From Pseudoxanthomonas sp. Root65 (GTDB lineage: Bacteria > Pseudomonadota > Gammaproteobacteria > Xanthomonadales > Xanthomonadaceae): 64,000 nucleotides of DNA. This document shows, piece after piece, positions 1 through 7,461 of this stretch. The position numbers and the translations under genes are program-made. A model generated the notes under the pieces. It did no database searches, was not told the DNA's origin, and worked only from the letters and a program-made list of their open reading frames with translations. Each line of letters opens with the position of its first letter. The first letter of the stretch is position 1. The stretch covers positions 1,384,318 through 1,448,317 of the forward strand of contig NZ_LMHA01000001.1 in assembly GCF_001427635.1 (NCBI RefSeq). Direction: 5' to 3'.

Positions 1-141
1 ACCGCCGACCTGCGCAACTTCTGGAACGCCACCTACGCCGAGGTGAAGAAGGAGATGAAGGGGCGGTACCCGAAGCATCCGTGGCCGGACGACCCGTGGA
101 GTGCACAGGCGACGCATCGGGCCAAGCCGCGCGGTACGTAG
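1..141 (+). CDS. hrpB: ATP-dependent RNA helicase HrpB, C-terminal end (partial)
   Basis: Only the last 46 residues are in the window; the gene begins to the left. The segment contains [20 protein letters not shown], which matches the strongly conserved C-terminus of the DEAH-box helicase HrpB ([13 protein letters not shown] in relatives). HrpB is a DExH-box protein of poorly defined role in RNA metabolism, unrelated to the type III secretion gene of the same name. After the conserved end the protein carries a short non-conserved tail (about 14 residues). Its TAG stop is part of a GTAG-type palindromic repeat that begins at 137, so the tail may have been altered when the repeat arrived. Identification rests on the terminal motif alone. 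Confidence 0.8.
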   Translation, partial: TADLRNFWNATYAEVKKEMKGRYPKHPWPDDPWSAQATHRAKPRGT

Positions 142-239
142 CGTGCGCTGTGCGCAAGACCGCATGACGCCGTCCCGCGCGTCCATCGGCAGGTCGCCCG
201 GATCCACATCGCGCGGTCGTGCGCATGGCGCACGCTACG
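137..239. repeat. GTAG-type REP inverted pair (family B)
   Basis: The left arm reads CGTAGCGTGCGC and is followed by a small GCGC/GCGC hairpin. The right arm, GCGCATGGCGCACGCTACG, is its inverted partner about 80 bases away. Two further members lie at 46454-46526 and 47325-47346. The pair arrangement resembles a REPIN (two REP palindromes in opposite orientation). The first GTAG contains the stop codon of hrpB. The stretch between the arms has no convincing gene. Confidence 0.8.
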
Positions 240-332
240 TCTCCGTTCAGGCGGCGGCGGCCGAACTAACGCCACGTAAACATCCACGGCCGGACACTGA
301 CTTCCTACCCATCTCCAACCAGGGAAGATTCC

Positions 333-713
333 ATGAGCAAGCTGACCACCATCACCGACCGCGCCCTCGAGCTGGCCAGCCAGGCGGGCACCAGCCTCAA
401 GCATGCCGTGCCGAGCGCGGACAAGTTGCTGCAGACGGGCGCGGCACTGGGCGTCGCCAAGACGGGCGGCAGGTTGGCAGTGAGCTTCGTGCGCCGCAAT
501 CCTGCGGTCGCCGTGGCCACGGGCATCGGCGTCGGCCTGCTCGCGCTGGTGGCCTACCGCAAGCGCAAGCAGGACCAGGCCACGGGTGCCATCGAAGGCA
601 AGTCGCGCCGTGTCGAAGCGCGCAAGGTCAACGGTTCGGCCAAAACCTCGACCGCACGCAAGACCGGTGCGCCGCGCAAGCCGCGCAGCACCACGCGCTC
701 CACCGAAAGCTGA
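333..713 (+). CDS. Small basic inner-membrane protein, function unknown
   Basis: A 126-residue protein that begins MSKLTTITDRALELASQAGT. The first 70 residues are amphipathic and rich in Ala, Leu and Lys. One hydrophobic stretch at about residues 73-91 (AVAVATGIGVGLLALVAY) can span the membrane. The remaining C-terminus is strongly basic and Ser/Thr-rich (repeated KxxR and RST runs), resembling the tails of nucleic-acid-binding or ribosome-associated membrane proteins. The general plan (helical N-part, one late membrane segment) recalls the ElaB/YqjD-like group, but I cannot see a firm signature. A GGGAAG sequence precedes the ATG by about nine bases. It is followed by convergent rluE. Confidence 0.7.
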   Translation: MSKLTTITDRALELASQAGTSLKHAVPSADKLLQTGAALGVAKTGGRLAVSFVRRNPAVAVATGIGVGLLALVAYRKRKQDQATGAIEGKSRRVEARKVNGSAKTSTARKTGAPRKPRSTTRSTES

Positions 714-734
714 TTTCCCGGGTCCCGCGTCGCC

Positions 735-1313
735 TCAGAGCGCCCGCCACGCGCCGGGCGCCAGATCGCCCAGCGGTGTGTCGCCCATGGCGGCACGCAC
801 CAGCCGCAGGGTCGGAAGTCCGACGGCGGCGGTCATGCGGCGGACCTGACGGTTGCGGCCTTCGGTGATCGTCACCGACAGCCAGGCGTCGGGCACCGTC
901 TTGCGGACGCGCACCGGCGGATCGCGCGGCCATAGCGTCGGCGCCGGATCGAGCCTTTCGACCCGCGCCGGCCGCGTCGGTCCATCGTTCAACACCACGC
1001 CGCGCCGCAGCGCCTCCAGCTGCTCTTCCGCCGGCGTGCCTTCCACCTGCACCCAGTAGGTCTTCGGCTGCTTGTGGCGCGGATCGGTCAGCCGGTTCGC
1101 CAGCGCGCCGTCATCCGTCAGCAGCAACAGCCCCTCGCTGTCGTAGTCCAGCCGGCCCGCGGCGTACACGGCGGGCGGCAGCCCGAATTCCGCCAGCGTC
1201 CGCCGCGGTGGATCGCTGCGGTCGGTGAACTGGCAGAGCACGTTGAAGGGCTTGTTGAACGCAATCAGCACAGGGAACGTCCGCAAGGTCGGCAGGCCGC
1301 ATTGCAACCGCAT
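735..1313 (-). CDS. rluE: 23S rRNA pseudouridine synthase, RluE-type (RsuA/RluB/RluE/RluF family)
   Basis: Converts a specific uridine of 23S rRNA to pseudouridine; E. coli RluE acts on U2457. The 192-residue protein has the family signature [17 protein letters not shown] with the catalytic Asp in RLDYDS, the KPFNVL motif near the N-terminus and the KTYWVQVEG strand. There is no N-terminal S4 domain, which fits RluE rather than RsuA, RluB or RluF. The ATG at 1313 is used; a GTG at 1271, just before [11 protein letters not shown], is an alternative that would remove about 14 poorly conserved residues. It converges with the small membrane protein gene. Family assignment is firm; the exact target site is inferred. 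Confidence 0.85.
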   Translation of the reverse strand: MRLQCGLPTLRTFPVLIAFNKPFNVLCQFTDRSDPPRRTLAEFGLPPAVYAAGRLDYDSEGLLLLTDDGALANRLTDPRHKQPKTYWVQVEGTPAEEQLEALRRGVVLNDGPTRPARVERLDPAPTLWPRDPPVRVRKTVPDAWLSVTITEGRNRQVRRMTAAVGLPTLRLVRAAMGDTPLGDLAPGAWRAL

Positions 1314-1343
1314 CGGCGTGCCGCGTCCAGCGCATGTTTCCCG

Positions 1344-1928
1344 TCAGGATTCCGGTGGCGTGCCGGGATCCGGCTCGGCCGTCGTCATCGTCGTGCCGGA
1401 CCGTCCTCGTGCCATCGCCTCGAACACGCCGTCGCGCCGCACCCAGGCATGATGCAGCGCCGCCGCCGCGTGCAGCAGGATCAGCGCGAACAGCGCATAG
1501 CCCACCCACCCGTGCGCCTGCCGCAACAGGCTGTACAGCGCGGGATCCTGCGGCAGGAGCGGCGGCAGCGAGAACGTCGAGGTCATGCGCACCGGATAAC
1601 CGCCCGCCGACAGCATCGCCCAGCCGAGCAGCGGCATCGCCAGCAGGGCGGCATACAGCGCCACGTGCGAGGCCTTGGCCGCGAACGCCTGCGCACGCGG
1701 CAGCGACGCGGGCAGCGGCGGAGGCGGGCTGCGCCAGCGGTGCAGCAGGCGGATCACCGCCAGCACCAGCAGCGCCATGCCAAGCGGGCGGTGCAGGTCG
1801 ATCAGCACCGGGCGCAGCGACAGCGACGCCACCATGCCCACGCCGACGAACAGCATCGCCAGGATCAGGATCGCCATGCTCCAGTGCAGTGCGCGGGCGA
1901 ACGCATCGAAATGGCCGTGCCGGTTCAT
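1344..1928 (-). CDS. Cytochrome b561 family membrane protein
   Basis: A 194-residue di-haem cytochrome b561-like protein of the inner membrane. It has four hydrophobic segments and conserved histidines in FARALHWSMAILIL, LIDLHRPLGMALL, KASHVALYAALL and QAHGWVGYALFALILLHAAA, the pattern of haem ligands in bacterial cytochrome b561. It likely passes electrons between quinol and a periplasmic partner. The start at 1928 is chosen because AGGAGG lies eight bases upstream and the ATG overlaps the TGA of the preceding peroxidase gene (ATGA), so the two are translationally coupled. Its partner is therefore probably the membrane-anchored catalase-like peroxidase. This gene pair is known next to ECF sigma factors in several proteobacteria. 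Confidence 0.88.
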   Translation of the reverse strand: MNRHGHFDAFARALHWSMAILILAMLFVGVGMVASLSLRPVLIDLHRPLGMALLVLAVIRLLHRWRSPPPPLPASLPRAQAFAAKASHVALYAALLAMPLLGWAMLSAGGYPVRMTSTFSLPPLLPQDPALYSLLRQAHGWVGYALFALILLHAAAALHHAWVRRDGVFEAMARGRSGTTMTTAEPDPGTPPES

Positions 1929-3028
1929 CGTTTTGCCTCCTGTCCCGACGGCGTGGCGGGAGACGCGATGTCGCCGCGCGCGGTCTCGCGCTCGCGCCGG
2001 TTGAACGAGACGCTGTAGGCCGCCGCGCGCGCCGCCAGGATGGGATCGTTGGACAGCGCGACGCCGTCCGGCACCACCGTGGGATCGTAGTTCACGTCCC
2101 GGCAGGCGCCGGTAGCCTGCGCCTCGCTGCGCTCGATCACCAACGTGCCGACGACATGCTGCGGGCGCTCCGCCGGCCACGGCTGCGACGGATCATCGAC
2201 CGGATCGCCCTCGACCGCCTCGGTGACCACCAGGTCCCAGCGCAGCGGGCCCTGCGCGAGCCGTTGCCGTACCTCCTCTTGCAGATAGTCCGCCTCGGCC
2301 TGCTGGCGCGTGGCCTCCGGCAGCGGCTGGAACGGCGCCTGAGGTCGCATCGACCAGCGCACGAACCGCGACCGGCCCTGCGCATCGATGAAGCGGAACG
2401 TGTTCACGCCGTTGTACTCGGTGTTGGCCCAGCTGTTCGACCACGGCGCGGATTTCGCCCAGGCCTGGAAGCGAGCCGCTTCCGGATACTGCGCCAGGAA
2501 CGCCGCCATCTTCGCCGGGTCGGGCTTGCCGGTGGCCGGGTCCGGGCGCGAGGCCAGCATCTGCGCGTGGAAACCCGCCGTCGTGGCGACGGCGAAGAAC
2601 GGGAAACTGTTCATCGCCATCCGCCACTCCTGCCCGTCGTCCGTGCGCAGCGACAGCGCCAGGCTGCGCACGCGCGCCTGCGCCTCGGCACCGAACGGGT
2701 CGGCGCCGCCGATCGACAACCGTCCCAGCACCGGCGTGCTGGCCTGCCGGAACACCTGTGCACGCGACAGCGCTGCGCCCTGCGCAGTGGGCGCGAAATG
2801 GCCGGCCACGCAGACACCTTTGCTATGCGCACGGCGGAACCCCGGATAGGGCTTGCCGTTCTCGATGTCATCGACCAGCCGCGGTGCGGTGAGTCGCCCC
2901 GCCGGACCGATCCATCCCGCCGTCCAGGCGAAGGCCAGGCCCGCGGCCAACACCAGGCAGGCGATGGTGGCCAAGGGGCGCCAGGGACGGGGCGCGGGCG
3001 GAGATGGATCGTCGGGGAGGGTCGGCAT
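1925..3028 (-). CDS. Catalase-family peroxidase (SrpA-like), membrane anchored
   Basis: A 367-residue minimal catalase fold. An N-terminal hydrophobic segment at about 19-38 acts as a membrane anchor or uncleaved signal, placing the haem domain in the periplasm. The expected distal His is in RRAHSKG (about His68). The proximal Tyr haem ligand is in RAAAYSVSF (about Tyr338). Small catalases of this group use peroxides with a reductant rather than as efficient dismutases. It is translationally coupled to cytochrome b561, which may supply electrons. It is divergent from the ECF sigma/anti-sigma operon, and both sides carry the same ECF-type promoter motif (see 3057-3146), so it is very likely part of that sigma factor's regulon. 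AGGAA precedes the ATG by seven bases. Confidence 0.88.
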   Translation of the reverse strand: MPTLPDDPSPPAPRPWRPLATIACLVLAAGLAFAWTAGWIGPAGRLTAPRLVDDIENGKPYPGFRRAHSKGVCVAGHFAPTAQGAALSRAQVFRQASTPVLGRLSIGGADPFGAEAQARVRSLALSLRTDDGQEWRMAMNSFPFFAVATTAGFHAQMLASRPDPATGKPDPAKMAAFLAQYPEAARFQAWAKSAPWSNSWANTEYNGVNTFRFIDAQGRSRFVRWSMRPQAPFQPLPEATRQQAEADYLQEEVRQRLAQGPLRWDLVVTEAVEGDPVDDPSQPWPAERPQHVVGTLVIERSEAQATGACRDVNYDPTVVPDGVALSNDPILAARAAAYSVSFNRRERETARGDIASPATPSGQEAKR

Positions 3029-3056
3029 GGCGGGTTCCTGCGTCGTGGATGCCGGT

Positions 3057-3083
3057 GGGACGCCCGGACGCCGGATTTATTCC
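3057..3083 (-). promoter_or_regulatory. ECF-type promoter of the peroxidase/cytochrome b561 operon
   Basis: On the minus strand, GGAATAA (3083-3077) is followed by exactly 15 bases and GTCCC (3061-3057). The same GGAATAA-N15-GTC arrangement occurs on the plus strand in front of the sigma factor gene. The -10-like element lies about 30 bases before the peroxidase ATG. GGAA-type -35 elements and GTC-type -10 elements are the usual form of ECF sigma promoters. The assignment to the neighbouring sigma factor is inferred. Confidence 0.65.
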
Positions 3084-3121
3084 CGCGTCGCGCGGATCCC
3101 TCCGGCGGAGGGCCGCGACGG

Positions 3122-3149
3122 GGAATAATCCCCGCGTTCGCGCGTCACA
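3122..3149 (+). promoter_or_regulatory. ECF-type autoregulatory promoter of the sigma/anti-sigma operon
   Basis: GGAATAA at 3122-3128, then 15 bases, then GTCACA at 3144-3149, with the sigma factor ATG about 30 bases further on. It matches the divergent promoter at 3057-3083 in both motifs and in spacing, which suggests that one ECF factor reads both. Confidence 0.65.
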
Positions 3150-3174
3150 CCCTTATCCCCGCCAAGACCGGCCC

Positions 3175-3699
3175 ATGCCCGCCCGCCCCCCTCCGCTGGA
3201 TGACGAGACCCTGCACGCGGTGATCCCGCGCCTGCGCCGGTTTGCGCGCTCGCTGGCGTCCGATGCGTCCGCCGCCGACGACCTGGTCCAGGCCACGCTG
3301 GAGCGCGCGCTGATGCGAGGCACCGAGGTGCGCGATCCCGCGGCGCTGCAGGCCTGGCTGTTCTCTGTGCTGTACCGCGCTTTCGTGGACGAACATCGGC
3401 GCGCGGCACGCTGGAAGCGCATCGCGCGGCTGTTCTTGGCCGAGGACGACGCGTCTCCGCCGACGCCCGACCAGGTGTTCGACGCGCGCACCTCGTTGGC
3501 CGGCTTCGCCTGCCTGACGTCCGAGCAGCGCGCGCTGCTGATGCTGGTGAGCGTGGAGGGGCTGGCCTATCGCGAGGCCGCCGACGCGCTGGGCATCCCG
3601 GTGGGCACGGTGATGTCGCGCCTGTCGCGCGCGCGCCAAGCGTTGCGCGCGAGGCAGGAGGACACGCCGCCCACGTCCACCCTGAAGGCCTTCCGATGA
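3175..3699 (+). CDS. ECF-family RNA polymerase sigma factor
   Basis: A 174-residue sigma-70 factor with only regions 2 and 4. Region 2 (about residues 12-80) includes DDLVQATLERAL and ALQAWLFSVLYRAFVDEHRR. Region 4 (about 112-162) has LTSEQRALLMLVSVEGLAYREAA and the helix-turn-helix GIPVGTVMSRLSRARQALR. The ATG at 3175 is used because homology to region 2 begins soon after it and the ECF-like promoter lies just upstream; an upstream in-frame extension would run through that promoter. It overlaps the anti-sigma gene by four bases. The adjoining regulon (catalase-like peroxidase and cytochrome b561) suggests a response to peroxide, singlet oxygen or another oxidant. Confidence 0.9.
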   Translation: MPARPPPLDDETLHAVIPRLRRFARSLASDASAADDLVQATLERALMRGTEVRDPAALQAWLFSVLYRAFVDEHRRAARWKRIARLFLAEDDASPPTPDQVFDARTSLAGFACLTSEQRALLMLVSVEGLAYREAADALGIPVGTVMSRLSRARQALRARQEDTPPTSTLKAFR

Positions 3700-4454
3700 A
3701 CATCAAGCTCCTGCGCGAAGCACCTGCGGACGACGAACTGCACGCCTATGTCGACGGCCGGCTCGATCCCGCGCGCCGCGCCGCGGTTGCCGCGTGGCTG
3801 GAGGCGCATCCCGAACAGGCGGCCCAGGTGGAAGGCTGGAAGCGCGATGCCGAACGCCTGCGTGCGCTGGCCGCGAATCCCGAGCGCTGGCCGGCGAACG
3901 CGACGCTGGCGCCAGCACAGGTCCGGCGCGGCCTGCAGGCGCGCCGGCGCCGGCGTCTGGGCATCGCCGCCTCCTGGGTGTTCGCCTTCGTGATCGGCGG
4001 CGGTGCCGGCTGGCAGCTGCGCGAGCTGCGCCCCGCGCCGTCGGCGCTGCCGATGGCGGATGCCGTGGCCGCCTACCGCCAGTTCGCCGAGGCCGATGCG
4101 CCGCCGATGGAATTCGATACGGCCCGCGCGGACGACCTGCAACGCTGGCTGCGGCGCCACTTCGGCGAGGCAGGACGGGTGCCCGATCTCAGCCAGGCAG
4201 GTTACCGGTTGATGGGCGGCCGCCTGCTGTCCACCGAACAGGGCGCCGCCGCCATGCTGGTCTACCAGGACGGGTCGGGTGCTCGGGTGGGGTTCTACCT
4301 GCGGCCGCGTGGCCGTCTGGCGCGCGACGGGCAACGCCGCGATGGCGATCTGCTGGCGCAGTACTGGTCGCATCGCGACACCAGCTTCGCCCTGGTCAGC
4401 GACGCCGCCGACGCTGCGGCGCGCGCGCTGCCGCGCCTGCTGGAAAACGGGTGA
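3696..4454 (+). CDS. Transmembrane anti-sigma factor
   Basis: A 252-residue partner of the ECF sigma factor, translationally coupled to it (ATGA overlap). The N-terminus DDELHAYVDGRLDPARRAAV is the typical start of anti-sigma domains that hold the sigma factor in the cytoplasm. The usual zinc-binding HxxxCxxC residues are absent, so this is a zinc-free version and a direct thiol switch is unlikely. A run of arginines (82-87) precedes one membrane span at about 88-106. The periplasmic domain (about 107-252) probably senses the signal; it contains DDLQRWLRRHF and a beta-rich region GYRLMGGRLLSTEQGAAAML, seen in other anti-sigma factors of this group. Confidence 0.85.
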   Translation: MNIKLLREAPADDELHAYVDGRLDPARRAAVAAWLEAHPEQAAQVEGWKRDAERLRALAANPERWPANATLAPAQVRRGLQARRRRRLGIAASWVFAFVIGGGAGWQLRELRPAPSALPMADAVAAYRQFAEADAPPMEFDTARADDLQRWLRRHFGEAGRVPDLSQAGYRLMGGRLLSTEQGAAAMLVYQDGSGARVGFYLRPRGRLARDGQRRDGDLLAQYWSHRDTSFALVSDAADAAARALPRLLENG

Positions 4455-4459
4455 TCGCA

Positions 4460-4484
4460 GGTGCGGCCCCGGTCGGGCCGCACC
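4460..4484. terminator. Hairpin between convergent genes, possible bidirectional terminator
   Basis: A ten-base stem (GGTGCGGCCC paired with GGGCCGCACC) around a five-base loop lies between the ends of the anti-sigma and methyltransferase genes. There is no long T-run on either strand, so its terminator role is only probable. Confidence 0.45.
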
Positions 4485-4493
4485 CGCCGGGAC

Positions 4494-5360
4494 TCAACGC
4501 GGCTTCACGAACCGCAGCGTCATGCGGTCGCTCTCACCGATGGCCTGGTACTTCGCGCGGTCGGCTTCCGGATGGTTGTTGGATGGCGGCAGCGTCCACA
4601 CGCCGTTCGGATGGTCCTTGGTGTCCTTCGGATTGGCGTTGACCTCGCTCTTGGCGTCGAGGCGGAAACCGGCGGCTTCCGCCAGCGCGATCACCTGCGC
4701 CTCGCTGATGTAGCCGCTCTTGTCGTCGGCCGGCACATCCTGGTTCGCGCGGTGTTCCACCACGCCCAGTACGCCGCCCGGCTTGAGGGCGGTGAAGAAG
4801 CCCTTGAACATGCCCTCGGCCTGGCCGGCGCTGCGCCAGTTGTGCACGTTGCGGAAGGTCAGCACGACGTCGGCGGAGTTGGCTGCACCGAACTCCGGCT
4901 TCGTCGGGTTGTACTTCACCACGGAGGCCTTGTCGAACTGTGCGGGAGCGTCGGCGAACTTCTTCTGCAGACCATCCAGTCCGCGCTGGTAGTAGCCGCG
5001 GCTCTTCTCCGACGCGGACGCCGGATCCACCACCGCGGCCACGTACTGGCCGCCGTTCTTCAGATAGGGCGCGAGCACTTCGGAATACCAGCCACCGCCG
5101 GGGGTGATCTCGACCACCGTCTGCGTGGGCGTCACACCGAAAAACGACAGGGTCTCCTTCGGATGGCGGTACATATCGCGCGCTGCGTTCTTCGGATCGC
5201 GCCAGTCGCCTTTCAGGGCGGCATCGAGTGCGGCGGCGTCCGCCGCGGTCAGTGCGTGAGCGGTGCCGGCCGGTTTGGCAGGCGAGGCGGCGAACGAAGG
5301 CGTGGCGGCAGCGAATGCAGCCATCAGCGCCAGGGACAGCGGAACAATGCGGATCGTCAT
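4494..5360 (-). CDS. Exported class I SAM-dependent methyltransferase-like protein (COG4798 type)
   Basis: A 288-residue protein with a clear Sec signal peptide (hydrophobic core LALMAAFAAATPSFA, cleavage after about residue 24). The mature part has a Rossmann methyltransferase fold: VVEITPGGGWYSEVLAPYL forms motif I, VVDPAS follows strand 2, NSADVVLTFRNVHNW is motif IV and ALKPGGVLGVVEHRA is motif V. Such predicted methyltransferases with signal peptides form a recognised family, but their periplasmic substrate is unknown, and SAM is not expected in the periplasm, so the function may have changed. It stands alone, converging on the anti-sigma gene and divergent from the CurA-like reductase gene. 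Confidence 0.85.
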   Translation of the reverse strand: MTIRIVPLSLALMAAFAAATPSFAASPAKPAGTAHALTAADAAALDAALKGDWRDPKNAARDMYRHPKETLSFFGVTPTQTVVEITPGGGWYSEVLAPYLKNGGQYVAAVVDPASASEKSRGYYQRGLDGLQKKFADAPAQFDKASVVKYNPTKPEFGAANSADVVLTFRNVHNWRSAGQAEGMFKGFFTALKPGGVLGVVEHRANQDVPADDKSGYISEAQVIALAEAAGFRLDAKSEVNANPKDTKDHPNGVWTLPPSNNHPEADRAKYQAIGESDRMTLRFVKPR

Positions 5361-5503
5361 GCGTCAGCCCTCCAGAAAGGTGGGCGGAGCCTAGCACGCA
5401 GCATGTTCAGGGGGCATGGCGGTCACCGCACGCCGCGCACGCTTCATCGCATCCGCACGCGCGGTCGCTAGACTGCAGGCATCGTCGATACCGGAGCCGC
5501 GAC

Positions 5504-6532
5504 ATGGCCGACCACGAGGCTGACCGCAACACCCGCATCGTGCTGGCCGCGCGCCCGCGGGGCGAGCCGATCGCGGACGACTTCCGCCTCGAACACGCGC
5601 CCCTGCCCGAGCCTGCAGAAGGTCAGGTGCTGCTGCGCAACCACTACCTGTCGCTGGACCCCTACATGCGCGGGCGGATGAATGCCGGGCGCTCGTACGC
5701 CAAGCCGGTCGAGATCGGCGAGGTGATGGACGGCGGCACGGTATCGGAGGTCATCGCCTCGCGGCATCCCGATCTGCATGTCGGCGACATGGTGCTGGCG
5801 CACGGGGGTTGGCAAACGCACGCAGTGGCCGACGGCAAGCTGCTGAAGCGAAAGCTGGACGCTAAGGTCGCGCCACTGACCACCGCGCTGGGTGTCTACG
5901 GCATGCCGGGCTTCACCGCGTACGTCGGCCTGCACGAAATCGGCAAGCCGCAGCCCGGCGAGACCGTTGTGGTCGCCGCTGCCAGCGGCCCGGTCGGCGC
6001 CACCGTCGGCCAGATCGCGAAGCTGCAGGGCGCGCGTGCGGTGGGCATCGCCGGAGGCGAGGCCAAGCGCGTCTACCTGCGCGACGAACTCGGCTTCGAC
6101 GTCGCGCTCGACCATCGCGCGCCCGACTTCGCCGACCAGCTGCGCGCCGCGTGTCCGGACGGCATCGATGTGTACTTCGAGAACGTCGGCGGTGCGGTGT
6201 TCGACGCCGTCCTGCCACTGCTCAACGATTTCGCCCGCATCCCGGTCTGCGGACTGGTCGCGCATTACAACGACACCGCGCTGCCGGCCGGGCCCGACCG
6301 CATGCCGATGCTGATGAGCCACATCCTCACCCGCCACCTGACCGTGCGCGGCTTCATCCAGCACGACTTCATCGCGCTGTACCCGCAGTTCCTGCGCGAG
6401 ATGGGTGGCTGGCTCACCGAAGGAAAGATCCGCTACCGCGAGGACATCGTGGAGGGCCTGGAAAACGCACCGCGTGCGCTGATCGGCCTGCTGCGTGGCG
6501 AGAATTTCGGCAAGGTGGTGGTGAAGCTGTAG
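5504..6532 (+). CDS. NADP-dependent medium-chain oxidoreductase (CurA/leukotriene B4 dehydrogenase-like)
   Basis: A 342-residue enzyme of the zinc-free MDR family that reduces alpha,beta-unsaturated carbonyls with NADPH. Seen are the N-terminal LSLDPYMRGRMN motif typical of this group, VVVAAASGPVGATVGQIAKLQGARAVGIAGG for nucleotide binding, and the C-terminal RYREDIVEGLENAPRALIGLLRGENFGKVVVKL. These match CurA and YncB-type proteins over full length. The ATG at 5504 is used since conserved sequence begins about nine residues later. A TAGACT -10-like sequence lies at about 5469, matching other promoters here. Its physiological substrate (quinones, reactive aldehydes, curcumin-like compounds) is inferred only from the family. 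Confidence 0.88.
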   Translation: MADHEADRNTRIVLAARPRGEPIADDFRLEHAPLPEPAEGQVLLRNHYLSLDPYMRGRMNAGRSYAKPVEIGEVMDGGTVSEVIASRHPDLHVGDMVLAHGGWQTHAVADGKLLKRKLDAKVAPLTTALGVYGMPGFTAYVGLHEIGKPQPGETVVVAAASGPVGATVGQIAKLQGARAVGIAGGEAKRVYLRDELGFDVALDHRAPDFADQLRAACPDGIDVYFENVGGAVFDAVLPLLNDFARIPVCGLVAHYNDTALPAGPDRMPMLMSHILTRHLTVRGFIQHDFIALYPQFLREMGGWLTEGKIRYREDIVEGLENAPRALIGLLRGENFGKVVVKL

Positions 6533-6543
6533 CGCGCTGCGAC

Positions 6544-7461
6544 TCAGCGCTCGATGCCGTTATCGGCCTCGTAGGTCTGCATCGTCGCGATGGCATCCAG
6601 CATGTACGCGTACCAGGCTTCTTCGATTTCTTCGATCGGTCCGATCAGGCGCTCGAAGTCGGGTGTCGACGCGCCGCGAGCGAGCAGTTGCTTGTAGGCG
6701 GCTGCATACCTGCCGTTCTCGTAGTGGAAGAGGAAGTGCGTCAGGTCCCAGTAGTGGAGGTAGTACAGATTGACGTGCCGGTCGATGCCCGGGCCCCGAC
6801 CCTCCAGCAGGTCGCGCAACCGAATGAAGCGGGCGGCGGCCGCATCCTCCTGCAGGCTTCCCGTCAGTCCCATGCGCGACAGCCACCAGATCGGATAGGT
6901 CGCCGGATCGCTGCGACCCGGCGTCAGCACGCCGTCCTCCAGCCAGCTCGCGCCCAGGTAGCCGGCGACACCTTCGTTGGCCCACGCGGGCAGCCGCCAG
7001 CCGGCGACCTCGGTGTTCAACTGATGCACCGCCTCATGCAGCATCCAGTGATGCGGGTTCTCCCTGCCGCCACCGTAATAGGCGTAGCAGGCCGGCCGCA
7101 GATAGTAGGCCTCGGCCCAGGGCCGGCTGCGATTGTTGCGCTGGAACTCCTCGCGATCGGCGTACAGCACGAGCGTGAGTGGTCGAGTCGAGGCGCGGAC
7201 ATGGTCGCCGAACAGTGCCATGTATGCCGCATGCAAACTCTCGACCGCTTCCGCCACCTGCTGCGTCTGCGCTGGCGTAGCGGTGCTATGGACACGGTAA
7301 TGCGGCGTCTGCAGCAGCGTCGACGCTTCCGGAATACGCGCAGCCGGTACGGGGGCGGACAAGACGCGGGGCGCGGGACGCGTGCGCTGCCATACGCTGA
7401 TCCCGATAGCCAGCGCCAGCAGCGCCACCGATACCGCAACGAGCGTGGCACGGCGCGTCAT
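6544..7461 (-). CDS. Membrane-anchored HExxH metallopeptidase-like protein
   Basis: A 305-residue protein with an N-terminal membrane segment at about residues 6-24 and a periplasmic remainder. It contains HEAVH at 142-146, a zincin HExxH motif, followed by ANEGVAGYLG, where the Glu about 20 residues downstream is a plausible third zinc ligand (gluzincin arrangement). Similar proteins are grouped in DUF1570 or peptidase MA-like families; no substrate is known. The ATG at 7461 overlaps the stop of the upstream acyl-CoA synthetase/acetyltransferase gene (ATGA), so translation is coupled, although no functional link is obvious. The catalytic prediction rests on the motif. Confidence 0.75.
   Translation of the reverse strand: MTRRATLVAVSVALLALAIGISVWQRTRPAPRVLSAPVPAARIPEASTLLQTPHYRVHSTATPAQTQQVAEAVESLHAAYMALFGDHVRASTRPLTLVLYADREEFQRNNRSRPWAEAYYLRPACYAYYGGGRENPHHWMLHEAVHQLNTEVAGWRLPAWANEGVAGYLGASWLEDGVLTPGRSDPATYPIWWLSRMGLTGSLQEDAAAARFIRLRDLLEGRGPGIDRHVNLYYLHYWDLTHFLFHYENGRYAAAYKQLLARGASTPDFERLIGPIEEIEEAWYAYMLDAIATMQTYEADNGIER

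Noticed and set aside
1..141. Type III secretion HrpB
   Set aside because: The C-terminal motif RYPKHPWP belongs to the helicase HrpB; the secretion protein of the same name is unrelated.
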